The notes under the pieces: model-generated | What the model saw: only the letters and a program-made list of their open reading frames with translations | Database searches by the model: none | What the model was told of the DNA's origin: nothing | Made by a program: the position numbers and the translations under genes | In this document: positions 7,568 to 15,403 of the stretch, piece after piece | Position numbering within the stretch: position 1 is the stretch's first letter | Layout: the number at the start of each line of letters is the position of its first letter | Assembly (NCBI GenBank): GCA_036389795.1 | Contig: DASVWD010000243.1 | Location: forward strand, 1-53,897 | DNA: 53,897 nt | Origin: Longimicrobium sp. | GTDB lineage: Bacteria > Gemmatimonadota > Gemmatimonadetes > Longimicrobiales > Longimicrobiaceae | Reading direction: 5' to 3'

Positions 7568-8775
7568 CGCGTTCCCCCGATCTCGCCCATCCGCCAGAGC
7601 TCACCCAAGGAGTATCGGTTTAGCCATTCAACCAATGCGTCACGATCGAGCCGCCGTAGTTGGGTGCCGTCGCTGCTCGGTTCGCAGACGACAATTGCTT
7701 CCGGAGCGTCCGCCAGTGCCGAAACTAGAGCCTCGGAGTGGGTGGTGACGACGAGTTGCGTACGTTTGGATGCCTCCCGGAGCAACTCCGCGATCGTGGG
7801 AAGAATATCCGGATGCAACCCGAGCTCCGGCTCCTCAAAGCAGACGAGCGGCGGCGGAGATGGATGCAGCAGAATCGTCAGAAGGCTCAGGTATCGCAGC
7901 GTGCCGTCCGAAAGCCGAGATGCGGGGACAAAATCGTCCCGTCCTTCGTCAATGTAGAGTTCCACCGTCCCACCCTGAATTCTCGTCCGTACCCGCTGTG
8001 CCGACTGGTAGAAGACGCGGAGGTACTCGATCAACCTTTCTTCCGTCTGGGACCGTTGCATCAGTTCGTGCAGCACAAGCACAAGATTGCTTGCATCCGG
8101 TAGAAGGAAATCGGTTGGGAGATCTGCCGGTTGGGGAGCCCGCACCCGGGCACGACGCCCAAACGTCCACTCTTGGATTACCGAGATCTCGTCAAAGCGC
8201 TCTGCAAGATAGGTCAGTTCAGGATATAGCTCTGGATCTTTGCGCTGTGAAAGGATGGATCGATCGGCGGCCAAATCTTTGAGAGGTATCTCGCGCTCGT
8301 AAGCATCACTCCATTCATCCCCTCCGGGCGCGCGTCGGTGGATCACGGCCTGTCCATCGCGGAGCGAATAAAAGACCTGCGGCAGCATCCCTTCATCTGT
8401 GAATACGAAAGAACGGTTGTAATCGATGGATTCCTCGACCACTCGTGGACGATGGCGGATCTGCGAAAAACCCAGAGCATAACGCAATGGATTGCTGAGA
8501 CCGGGGTAGTCCACAAGCGCCTCTATTGATGCCACTGCATCAGAACCTCCGCCCTTCCAGATGTATTCCTCGACGCCGCCACCGCTGCGTAGCCAGGCCG
8601 GCAGATCCGACGCGGTGGCGCGCAGGACTGACAGCGCCTCAAGCAAGTTGGACTTTCCAGAGGCATTGGGACCAATCAGCACGTTCAGCGGCAGCAGATC
8701 GATCGAGGCACCTTCGCTCCCGTACGAGAGGAAGTTACGCAAGGTCAATCGCTGGATCAGTCGCTTGCCTTCCAT
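7561..8775 (-). CDS. SMC/RecF-like AAA ATPase (AAA_21 type)
   Basis: This 404-residue protein is an ABC/SMC-type ATPase without a long coiled coil. Near residues 25-45, LPLNVLIGPNASGKSNLLEAL is the Walker A region (GPNASGKS). RLSDGTLRYLSLLTILL is the ABC signature-like segment, LVCFEEPELGLHPDIL is Walker B plus D-loop, and QLVVTTHSEALVSAL is the switch histidine. This order defines the AAA_21 family found in many anti-phage and DNA-repair modules. It starts at ATG 8775 and overlaps the DUF4276 gene downstream. Base composition is lower in GC than the flanking amidohydrolase, supporting acquisition as a two-gene cassette. Whether it is a defence system is not proven by sequence. Confidence 0.82.
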   Translation of the reverse strand: MEGKRLIQRLTLRNFLSYGSEGASIDLLPLNVLIGPNASGKSNLLEALSVLRATASDLPAWLRSGGGVEEYIWKGGGSDAVASIEALVDYPGLSNPLRYALGFSQIRHRPRVVEESIDYNRSFVFTDEGMLPQVFYSLRDGQAVIHRRAPGGDEWSDAYEREIPLKDLAADRSILSQRKDPELYPELTYLAERFDEISVIQEWTFGRRARVRAPQPADLPTDFLLPDASNLVLVLHELMQRSQTEERLIEYLRVFYQSAQRVRTRIQGGTVELYIDEGRDDFVPASRLSDGTLRYLSLLTILLHPSPPPLVCFEEPELGLHPDILPTIAELLREASKRTQLVVTTHSEALVSALADAPEAIVVCEPSSDGTQLRRLDRDALVEWLNRYSLGELWRMGEIGGTRW

Positions 8776-8855
8776 GCTGCAACCGGGTCACAGGGCTGAA
8801 TCGAGGAGCGGGAGAAATCTCGTTGGAAGATGCTGCGAGCCCGTGCACCTGGCAA

Positions 8856-9884
8856 TTACATATTGCGTGCGGGGTTCTCCTGCCGCACCCACCGCTCCAG
8901 GTTCGGCAGCACCGAGCAGGCGCGCGTGAGCACCTCGTCGGGGTAGCCGAGGGCGCGCTTGATGGCGACGTCGCGCTGCAGCGGGTTCTTCTCGCTCTCC
9001 AGCGAGCGCACCCGCCGCGCCCCCAGCTCGCGCACGTAGTAGAAGGAGTTGGTGGGGACGGGGAAGTCGCTGCCGTGCAGCGTGCGCCCCACCAGCAGCG
9101 GGTCCCGCGCGAACTTCGGCAGGTGCGGGAAGCGCGACAGGTTGCTGATCCCCGAGTTGTCCACCCACAGCCGCGGGAACTCGCCCATCCACTCCTTGAG
9201 CAGCGGCACCTGGTCCTCGTCGCGGGCGTAGAGCACGGGCGCGGCCGTGTGGGCCACGATCACCGTCACCCCCTCGCGCAGCGGGCGCTCCAGCAGGCGC
9301 AGGTCCTTGAGCCGCGCGTCCACCTGCGCGAAGGTGTTCTCGCTCCCGCCCGAGTGCACCAGCAGCGGGATCCCCGTCTCCGCCAGCCGCCGGTAGAACC
9401 ACCCGTGCGCCGGGTCCGCCGGGTCGATGCGCTGCGTGGCCGGGAGCCACTTGATCAGCACCGCCCCGCCCTCCACGCACTCCTCCAGCCGCTCGCGCGC
9501 GTCCTTCCGGTGCGGATTGACCGACGGTCCGGGGAGCAGCTCCGGGTGTCGGCGGCAGGCCTCGAAGACGAACGACGGGGGGACGATCATCTGCGAGAGC
9601 GCCCGGTCCAGCTCGCCGCGCCCGTCGTACACGCCGTCGAACCCGAGCGCCACCGCGAAGTCCACCTCGCTGGCGCGCACCCGCCGCGCGAGCCCCGCCG
9701 CCCACTCCGCGTCGAAGCTGCTCTCCAGCTGCGCGGCCGTCACCCCCAGCATCCAGCGCAGCACCCGGAAGGTGAGCCGCTTGCGGAGCGCGTCCGACGT
9801 CCAGCAGCCGGACGCCTCCGTGCCCACCCCCGCCAGGTGCGCGTGCACGTCGATCCGCGCCGGCCGGCGGATCCCCCCCGTCAC
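8856..9884 (-). CDS. Amidohydrolase (Amidohydro_2, TIM-barrel)
   Basis: This 342-residue metal-dependent hydrolase begins RIDVHAHLAG, the HxH metal-binding motif of the amidohydrolase superfamily. AVLIKWLPATQRIDP carries a possible bridging Lys, PLLVHSGGSENTF and VIVAHTAAPVLY carry the third and fourth His ligands, and LLVGRTLHGSDFPVP provides the terminal Asp. The fold resembles the decarboxylase/lactonase branch (Amidohydro_2). The start is the GTG at 9884, overlapped by the stop of the upstream alpha/beta hydrolase (GTGA); longer frames include non-protein-like sequence. It is the last gene of a coupled three-gene operon with NDH-2. The substrate is unknown. Confidence 0.85.
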   Translation of the reverse strand: MTGGIRRPARIDVHAHLAGVGTEASGCWTSDALRKRLTFRVLRWMLGVTAAQLESSFDAEWAAGLARRVRASEVDFAVALGFDGVYDGRGELDRALSQMIVPPSFVFEACRRHPELLPGPSVNPHRKDARERLEECVEGGAVLIKWLPATQRIDPADPAHGWFYRRLAETGIPLLVHSGGSENTFAQVDARLKDLRLLERPLREGVTVIVAHTAAPVLYARDEDQVPLLKEWMGEFPRLWVDNSGISNLSRFPHLPKFARDPLLVGRTLHGSDFPVPTNSFYYVRELGARRVRSLESEKNPLQRDVAIKRALGYPDEVLTRACSVLPNLERWVRQENPARNM

Positions 9885-10765
9885 GCCGGCACCGCCCGGC
9901 GCGCCGCCATCCACCCCGCCGCCGCCTCCACCGCCTCCGACGCCAGCAGCGTGCTCCAGTGCGACCCCCCCGCGATCCGCAGCAGCTCCGCGTGGGGGAG
10001 CCGCGCCGCCAGCCGCTCGCCCTGCGCCAGGGGCACCAGCCGGTCGCGCGTGCCGTAGACCAGCAGCACCGGCGCGCGCACCTCCGGCGCCCGGCGCTCC
10101 AGGTCCAGCCGCGCCAGCAGCGACTGCACGGCGGCCACGTAGCCGAACGGGCCCCCCGCCGGCCCCGTGCGCCGGAACGGGTAGGCGCCCCGCCTCACCG
10201 GGCCGAAGGCGGGGACCAGCCCCCACAGCCCGTAGTGCTCGCGCTGCGCCAGCGTCGCCGGCCGCAGGAAGTTGCGCAGCTCCGCCAGCGCGGCCCCCGT
10301 GTCGATGGTGAGGAAGGTCGGCGCGGAGACCACGACGGCGCCGGACGCGTGGGGGACGGCGCCCGCGGCCAGCGCGTGCAGCACCAGCGACCCGCCGAAG
10401 CTGTGCCCCTGCAGGAGGAGGGGAAGCTCCGGCCGCCCCCGCTCCGCCTCGGCCACCGCGGCGGGGAGCGCCGTCTCCACGGCGGGGACGGAGAAGGTCG
10501 TGGTGCTCGCGGTGCCGTGGCCGTCCACGTCGAAGGCGAAGACCTCGAAGCCCTGGCGGAGGAGCGCCTTGAAGAGCGCGACCTGCGGGAAGAGCGCGTC
10601 GTTCCCCGCCCCGTGCGCTGCGACGACGCGGCCGCGCGGGTCGGGCGGGACCAGGCGGAAGCCCGAGACCTCGCCGCCCGCCTCGGGGCGCGCGTAGCGG
10701 ACCGTCTCCAGCCGCGCCCCGGCCGCCGCCAGCCAGCGCTCCAGCCGTCGCGCGAGAGCCGTCAT
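9881..10765 (-). CDS. Alpha/beta hydrolase (serine hydrolase, lysophospholipase-like)
   Basis: The protein has 294 residues. VVAAHGAGNDALFPQVAL is the oxyanion-hole region, LLLQGHSFGGSLVLHAL carries the nucleophile elbow GHSFGG, VLLVYGTRDRLVPLAQG carries the acid Asp, and LRIAGGSHWSTLLA carries the catalytic His. The arrangement matches the Hydrolase_4/lysophospholipase group, but the substrate cannot be read. It starts at ATG 10765, whose A overlaps the stop of the NDH-2 gene (ATGA), and its own stop overlaps the amidohydrolase start, so translation of all three genes is probably coupled. Confidence 0.87.
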   Translation of the reverse strand: MTALARRLERWLAAAGARLETVRYARPEAGGEVSGFRLVPPDPRGRVVAAHGAGNDALFPQVALFKALLRQGFEVFAFDVDGHGTASTTTFSVPAVETALPAAVAEAERGRPELPLLLQGHSFGGSLVLHALAAGAVPHASGAVVVSAPTFLTIDTGAALAELRNFLRPATLAQREHYGLWGLVPAFGPVRRGAYPFRRTGPAGGPFGYVAAVQSLLARLDLERRAPEVRAPVLLVYGTRDRLVPLAQGERLAARLPHAELLRIAGGSHWSTLLASEAVEAAAGWMAARRAVPA

Positions 10766-12195
10766 CGCCCCCCGGGCGCGGCGGCGGCCTGGTCGCGGTC
10801 GCCCGACATCCACCCGCGCTGCTCGGCGTCCGCGGGGGCGCCGCTGCCCATCGCCTCCGCCTCCACCGCGTCGCGCCGGCTGGCGTGCTCCTGCCGCGGC
10901 GCGCCGATCGGCAGCCCCGGCGGCGCCAGGTCGGGGCCCACCTCGCCGGTGATCAGGCGGGCGCCGCGCTGCCAGGTGAGGTAGCTCCACGCCCACTGGA
11001 TCATCACCACCAGGCGGTTGCGGAAGCCGATCAGGAAGAAGATGTGGATGAAGAGCCAGGCCAGCCACGCGATGAACCCGCTGAACCGCACCCCCGCCGA
11101 CTCCACGATCGCGGCGCTGCGGCCGATCGTCGCCATGCTCCCCTTGTCGCGGTAGCGGAAGGGGCGCCGCCGCCGGCCCACGATCGTGGCGACGATGTTC
11201 TTCGCCGCGTGGGCGCCCTGCTGGTTGGCGACGGGTGCCACCCCGGGGAGCGGCTTCCCCTTCTCGTCGCCGAGCAGCGCCAGGTCGCCGATCACGAAGA
11301 TCTCCGGGTGCCCGGGGATGGAGAGGTCGGGCTCCACCTTCACGCGGCCCACGCGGTCCGTCTCCACCCCCAGCTTCTTCCCCAGCGGCGACGCGGTCAC
11401 CCCGGCCGCCCAGACGACGTTGCGCGTGCGGAGGCACTCGTCGCCGATCATCACCCCCTCCGCGGCGATGCCGGTGACCACCGCGCCGGTGCGCACCTCC
11501 ACCCCGATCTCCTCCAGCGCGCGCTTCGCGTAGGCCGAGAGCTCCTCGTGGTAGGCGGGGAGGATGCGGGGGCCGCCCTCCACCAGCACGATGCGCGAGG
11601 CGCCGGGGTCGATGTGGCGGAAGTCGCGCGTCATGGAGTGGCGGGCGATCTCGGCCATGGCGCCGGCCATCTCCACCCCCGTGGGCCCGGCGCCCACCAC
11701 CACGAAGGTGAGCAGCGCGCGCCGCTCGGCGGGGTCCTCCTCCTGCTCGGCGGCCTCGAAGGCCAGCAGGAAGCGGCGGCGGATCTCGGTGGCGTCCTCG
11801 AGCGTCTTGAGCCCCGGCGCCAGCGGCTCCCACTCGGGGTGGCCGAAGTAGGCGTGCGTGGCCCCGGTGGCGATCACCAGGTAGTCGTAGTCGAGCCGCT
11901 TCCCGTCGGCGAACACGACCTGCCGCCGCTCGCGGTCCACGTCGGTCACCTCGGCCATCAGCACCTCGGCGTTGCGCTGCCGGCGCAAGACGTTGCGGAT
12001 CGGCGCCGAGATGTCGGCGGGGGAGAGGGCGGCGGTGGCCACCTGGTAGAGGAGGGGCTGGAAGACGTGGTGGTTGCGCCGGTCGACCAGCGTGAGCGTC
12101 ACCGGCGCCCGCCGCAGCGCCCGCGCCGCCGCCAGCCCCCCGAACCCGCCCCCGACGATCACCACGTGGGGAACCCGCAAGATCCTGGTCGCCAT
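10762..12195 (-). CDS. ndh: Type II NADH:quinone oxidoreductase
   Basis: The protein has 477 residues. HVVIVGGGFGGLAAARAL is the FAD-binding Rossmann fold at the N terminus, YDYLVIATGATHAYFG the second flavin strand, TFVVVGAGPTGVEMAGAMAE the NAD-binding fold, and HPEIFVIGDLALL the C-terminal flavin motif followed by GVAPVANQQGAHAAKN, the quinone-site segment of NDH-2. The C-terminal hydrophobic piece (FIAWLAWLFIHIFFLIGF) is the amphipathic membrane anchor. The enzyme feeds electrons from NADH to quinone without pumping protons. A roughly 40-residue polar tail after the anchor is longer than usual. The start is ATG 12195, where similarity begins. It heads the operon with the two hydrolases. 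Confidence 0.92.
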   Translation of the reverse strand: MATRILRVPHVVIVGGGFGGLAAARALRRAPVTLTLVDRRNHHVFQPLLYQVATAALSPADISAPIRNVLRRQRNAEVLMAEVTDVDRERRQVVFADGKRLDYDYLVIATGATHAYFGHPEWEPLAPGLKTLEDATEIRRRFLLAFEAAEQEEDPAERRALLTFVVVGAGPTGVEMAGAMAEIARHSMTRDFRHIDPGASRIVLVEGGPRILPAYHEELSAYAKRALEEIGVEVRTGAVVTGIAAEGVMIGDECLRTRNVVWAAGVTASPLGKKLGVETDRVGRVKVEPDLSIPGHPEIFVIGDLALLGDEKGKPLPGVAPVANQQGAHAAKNIVATIVGRRRRPFRYRDKGSMATIGRSAAIVESAGVRFSGFIAWLAWLFIHIFFLIGFRNRLVVMIQWAWSYLTWQRGARLITGEVGPDLAPPGLPIGAPRQEHASRRDAVEAEAMGSGAPADAEQRGWMSGDRDQAAAAPGGR

Positions 12196-12288
12196 CGAGC
12201 CTCCCGTTCCCGAGCCGCCGCACCCCGGCGGCTCGTCATCAAGATACCGCCGGGGAGGGAGACACGAAAATGAGGGGGAGGGGAGAGA

Positions 12289-12537
12289 GGGGCTGTCGGG
12301 CGGCTGAAGCCGCGGCAACAACTGCAGGAAGCCTGCTGCGCAGGCTGCGGGGCGAGGTTCCGTTCTCCTGCGCCAAGTTCGACCTGAACGAAGCGAGTAC
12401 CATCCAACCATATCGCGCCGTCTCGCCGCTCTGGAGCACTCAACGAACGGAAGAATCGCGCGATCGAAGTTGAAGCCTCGCGTAGTTTGCGAGGCTTTCT
12501 GCAGTTGTTGCCGCGGCTTCAGCCGCCCGGCAACCCC
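12289..12537. mobile_element. MITE-like element with about 46-bp terminal inverted repeats
   Basis: The left end (12289-12335) and the right end (12491-12537) are near-perfect inverted copies; the shared core is GCGGCTGAAGCCGCGGCAAC and continues into AACTGCAG and AAGCCT. The 155-bp interior has no convincing gene. It fills the gap between the NDH-2 operon and the 174-residue membrane protein gene. No clear target-site duplication is visible. The arms also contain the short palindrome CGGCTGAAGCCG. Confidence 0.65.
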
Positions 12538-12548
12538 CGGGACCCCCT

Positions 12549-13073
12549 CTACACCCCCTCCTGGTGCGACGGCGGCCGCCCGCCCGGCGGGGGGCCGCCG
12601 GCCATCCCGCCCGGGAGCGTGCCGCCGCGCAGCTCCGGGCGCGGGGTCTCGCGGCCCGCGCCCAGGCCGTCGCCGCCGCGGGGGGCCAGGGCGCCCTCCA
12701 GGCGGGCCACCTTGCCGTTCAGGCGGCCCACCAGGATGCGGGTGGCGCGCAGGTCGTGGTTCGACTCGATCAGCATCAGCGCCAGGTCGGCCGCGCCCCA
12801 CAGCAGCCCCGCGAACACGATGATGCGCGTGGCCTCCACCAGCAGCGTGGGGATCGCCGAGTTCCCCTCGCGGATCAGCCCCAGCACGATCTCGCCGATC
12901 AGGAGCAGCACCAGCAGCACCGCCAGCAGCTTGAAGAGCCGCGCGATGTAGCGCAGCCCCTCGTGCGGCTCCAGGTCCTCGTCGCGCACGTCCATGTCGG
13001 GCGGCAGGTCGACGCGCTCCAGCTCGTGCCGCCGCTCGTCGCGCCGCTCCGCCTCTTTCGCATCCAGCGCCAT
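12549..13073 (-). CDS. Small membrane protein of unknown function
   Basis: The 174-residue protein has a strongly charged N terminus (MALDAKEAERRDERRHELE) and two or three membrane helices (FKLLAVLLVLLLIGEIVLG, TLLVEATRIIVFAGLLWGAADLALM). A proline- and glycine-rich tail (GGTLPGGMAGGPPPGGRPP) follows, which is probably disordered. Near the second helix, SNHDLRATRILVGRLNGKVARLEGAL may form a short amphipathic helix. It lies 42 bp after the peptidase gene on the same strand and may be co-transcribed with it. I recognise no family. Confidence 0.6.
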   Translation of the reverse strand: MALDAKEAERRDERRHELERVDLPPDMDVRDEDLEPHEGLRYIARLFKLLAVLLVLLLIGEIVLGLIREGNSAIPTLLVEATRIIVFAGLLWGAADLALMLIESNHDLRATRILVGRLNGKVARLEGALAPRGGDGLGAGRETPRPELRGGTLPGGMAGGPPPGGRPPSHQEGV

Positions 13074-13115
13074 GCCGTCCCCCTTCCGTCGTCCGGATCT
13101 CTCGGCGCGCCGCCG

Positions 13116-14279
13116 CTACCAGCGGGCGCGGAACCCCCGCGTGTCGATGTGCACCATCCCCTGGTGCCCGCCCGTGGGGGGGTAGTAGTGCATCCCGCCC
13201 ACCAGGTTCGGGTACTTCCGCTCCACCCGGTCCACCGCCGCGCCGATCACGCGGGCGTCGGCCAGGTTGATGCGCCCGTCGCCGTTCAGGTCGTCCATGA
13301 TCCCGTTGCGGTCGTTGTCGACCGCGATGTCCATGGCGTCGCCGTACATGTGCCGCGAGAGCTGCCCGCGCCCCGCGGTGGTCCCCCCGTGCGCGTTGTA
13401 CCAGGGGGTGCGGAAGCCGCTCACCGCGAAGATGTTCTCCACCGGGTGCCCCATCCGCTCCAGCTCCTGGATCACCAGCTCCACCTTGTCCAGGATGCGC
13501 GGGTTGACCGCCACGTACTTGGGCCAGACGTTCTCCTGCCCCTTGGTGATGAAGTCCTTGAGCTGGATGTGCTCCGAGAGCCACATGTCCTTGTTCTCGG
13601 GCGTCACCTGGATGAGCCCCTTGGGCGGCCGGTAGACCGGCTTGGGCGCGCCGCCCTGCTCGTACGGCCAGTTGCCGATGTTGAAGCGGCCGATCCGCCC
13701 GCCGCGCTTGGCCGAGAGCGGCACCAGGGTGATCACGCTCACCTCCGACGCCGGCCGCACCGCGTCGGCCATCTTGAGCACCAGGTTCCAGATCCCCGGC
13801 TCGGGGGCTCCGTCCGACGCCGGCACGGTCGCGCCCGCGGTTCCCTCCGCGGGCTGCAGCACCACCGCCGCCCCCGGCGGCAGGCTGTCGGCCGAGCCCG
13901 GGAGGCCGATCTCCTCGCCGGGCTGCACGATGCGCACGTTCACCGCGCCGCTCTGCCCGCGGACGTCCGCCTCGAAGTCGCGGGCGAAGGCCTGGACGAA
14001 CTGGTCGACCAGGAACGCGGGCTCGGGGGCCGCGTCGCGGGCCAGGGGGCTGCGCACCAGCTGCGTGCTGATGCGCGCCACCGACGGGTGGTCCGCCGCC
14101 AGGGCGACGCGGTCGGCCAGGAAGATCGAGTACAGCCACCCGGTCAGGAAGACGGCCACCAGGAGCGTGGCCACCCGGTTGAAGTTCCTCTCCTGCCGGG
14201 GGGAGAGCCCCGCCTTCTCCCAGCGCGAGCGCGGCTCGCGGACCAGCGGAAACAGGTAGTGGTCTTCGACGTATTCCAT
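13116..14279 (-). CDS. M15-type (D-Ala-D-Ala carboxypeptidase-like) peptidase with EF-hand-like loop
   Basis: The protein has 387 residues. One N-terminal membrane helix (VATLLVAVFLTGWLYSIFL, about residues 38-56) leads to a large extracytoplasmic part. The catalytic region is at the C terminus: VSGFRTPWYNAHGG, then SRHMYGDAMDIAV, which fits the SxHxxGxAxD zinc motif, and finally GMVHIDTRG with the third zinc His. This matches the M15/DUF882 peptidases that trim peptidoglycan cross-links. Between the motifs is DNDRNGIMDDLNGDGRIN, which looks like a calcium-binding dockerin/EF-hand loop inserted into the active-site domain. The start at ATG 14279 is the most plausible, because the upstream extension overlaps the divergent gene. 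Confidence 0.8.
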   Translation of the reverse strand: MEYVEDHYLFPLVREPRSRWEKAGLSPRQERNFNRVATLLVAVFLTGWLYSIFLADRVALAADHPSVARISTQLVRSPLARDAAPEPAFLVDQFVQAFARDFEADVRGQSGAVNVRIVQPGEEIGLPGSADSLPPGAAVVLQPAEGTAGATVPASDGAPEPGIWNLVLKMADAVRPASEVSVITLVPLSAKRGGRIGRFNIGNWPYEQGGAPKPVYRPPKGLIQVTPENKDMWLSEHIQLKDFITKGQENVWPKYVAVNPRILDKVELVIQELERMGHPVENIFAVSGFRTPWYNAHGGTTAGRGQLSRHMYGDAMDIAVDNDRNGIMDDLNGDGRINLADARVIGAAVDRVERKYPNLVGGMHYYPPTGGHQGMVHIDTRGFRARW

Positions 14280-14412
14280 AGACCCGCCCGCTGATTCAAT
14301 CCGCGTGCCGCGGCGGCGGGCGCCCCCCGGCGCGGCGATCCTTGCATGCGTTTGCCGGGACTGGAGATACGACGCATTCCCGCGTTTTTCCCTGGGCTTC
14401 CGCCTCCGCGCC

Positions 14413-14979
14413 GTGACCGACGCCACGACCGAACCCGCCGCCGCGCCGCCCGGGCGGGACGCCACCGTCTCGTTCGAGGCGGCGAACGTGATCGCCCTCC
14501 TCTTCCTCCCCCTGGCGGCCGCGCCGGTGGCGGCCCACGCGGCGCTCTGGGGCCGCGCCTCGCTCCTGGCGGGGCTGGGCGACCTCTTCCCCTGGGCGTT
14601 CCTCCCCGCCTTCCTGGCCAGCATCGTGGCGCACGAGGCGCTGCACGCGGCCGGCTTCCTGCTGCTGGGGCGCGCCCCGCGCCGGGCCATCCGCTTCGGG
14701 CTGGACCGCGCGACCCTCTCGCCGTTCGCGGGGTGCCGCGTTCCGCTGCGCGCCGGGGCCTACCGCGCGGCGGTGCTCCTCCCCGCCCTGGTGCTGGGGG
14801 CGGGGCCGGCCGCGTGGGGACTGTGGAGGGGAGCGGGATGGGCGACGCTGTGGGGCGCCTTCATGCTGCTGTGCGCCGGCGGCGACTTCGCCGTGCTCTG
14901 GGCCATGCGCCGCGTCCCGGCCCGCGCCCGCGTGCTCGACCACCCCGAGCGCGTGGGGTGCCAGGTGGTGGAGGAGTGA
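14413..14979 (+). CDS. DUF3267-like putative membrane zinc metalloprotease
   Basis: This protein of about 188 residues is hydrophobic with four to five membrane helices. The segment LASIVAHEALHAAGFLLLG carries HEALH, matching the HExxH zinc signature inside a membrane helix, as in DUF3267 and related site-2-like zincins. No signal peptide is seen. The GTG at 14413 is chosen because it begins the protein-like part; an upstream ATG at 14305 would add a tail that overlaps the divergent promoter region. It is divergent from the M15-type peptidase. The substrate is unknown, and proteolytic activity is inferred only from HExxH. Confidence 0.65.
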   Translation: MTDATTEPAAAPPGRDATVSFEAANVIALLFLPLAAAPVAAHAALWGRASLLAGLGDLFPWAFLPAFLASIVAHEALHAAGFLLLGRAPRRAIRFGLDRATLSPFAGCRVPLRAGAYRAAVLLPALVLGAGPAAWGLWRGAGWATLWGAFMLLCAGGDFAVLWAMRRVPARARVLDHPERVGCQVVEE

Positions 14980-15047
14980 TCCCGGTTCAAGGTCCTTCTC
15001 AGGGCCAGGCCGGAGATCAAGCGAGTGATACCTGGGAGGAGAAGCCG

Positions 15048-15272
15048 ATGCGGATCACTTCGAAGGGACAGGTGACGATCCCGCTCGAGATCCGGGAGCG
15101 CTATGGACTGCTGCCGGACACCGAAGTCGAGCTCGAGCCCACCGCGGAGGGAGTCCTGATCCGCAAGACCGAGAGACCGCGACGGCGCGGCAGGTCTCTG
15201 ATCGAGCACATGCGCGGGCGGGCGACGCGAAAGCTCTCGACGGACGAGATCATGACACTCACGCGGGGATAG
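15048..15272 (+). CDS. AbrB/MazE-type DNA-binding protein, orphan antitoxin
   Basis: The 74-residue protein begins with a textbook SpoVT-AbrB swapped-hairpin domain: MRITSKGQVTIPLEIRERYG followed by DTEVELEPTAEGVLIRK. The C-terminal half (RSLIEHMRGRATRKLSTDEIMTL) is the usual toxin-binding tail of VapB-type antitoxins. A GGGAGGAG ribosome-binding site sits just upstream. No PIN-domain (VapC) or other toxin gene follows: the next 130 bp hold only short repeated words and then the thiolase gene. It is therefore probably an orphan or remnant of a toxin-antitoxin pair. Confidence 0.82.
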   Translation: MRITSKGQVTIPLEIRERYGLLPDTEVELEPTAEGVLIRKTERPRRRGRSLIEHMRGRATRKLSTDEIMTLTRG

Positions 15273-15403
15273 CGAACGAGCGCCCACACCCGCTTTTCCG
15301 TACCTCGTACTCCGTACTTCCGTCCGCACTCCCTTGATATGAGCGGAGTTCACACGGAGATTGCTCCGTCTCGCCGGAAAACCACGCGACGGAAGGAACC
15401 GGA

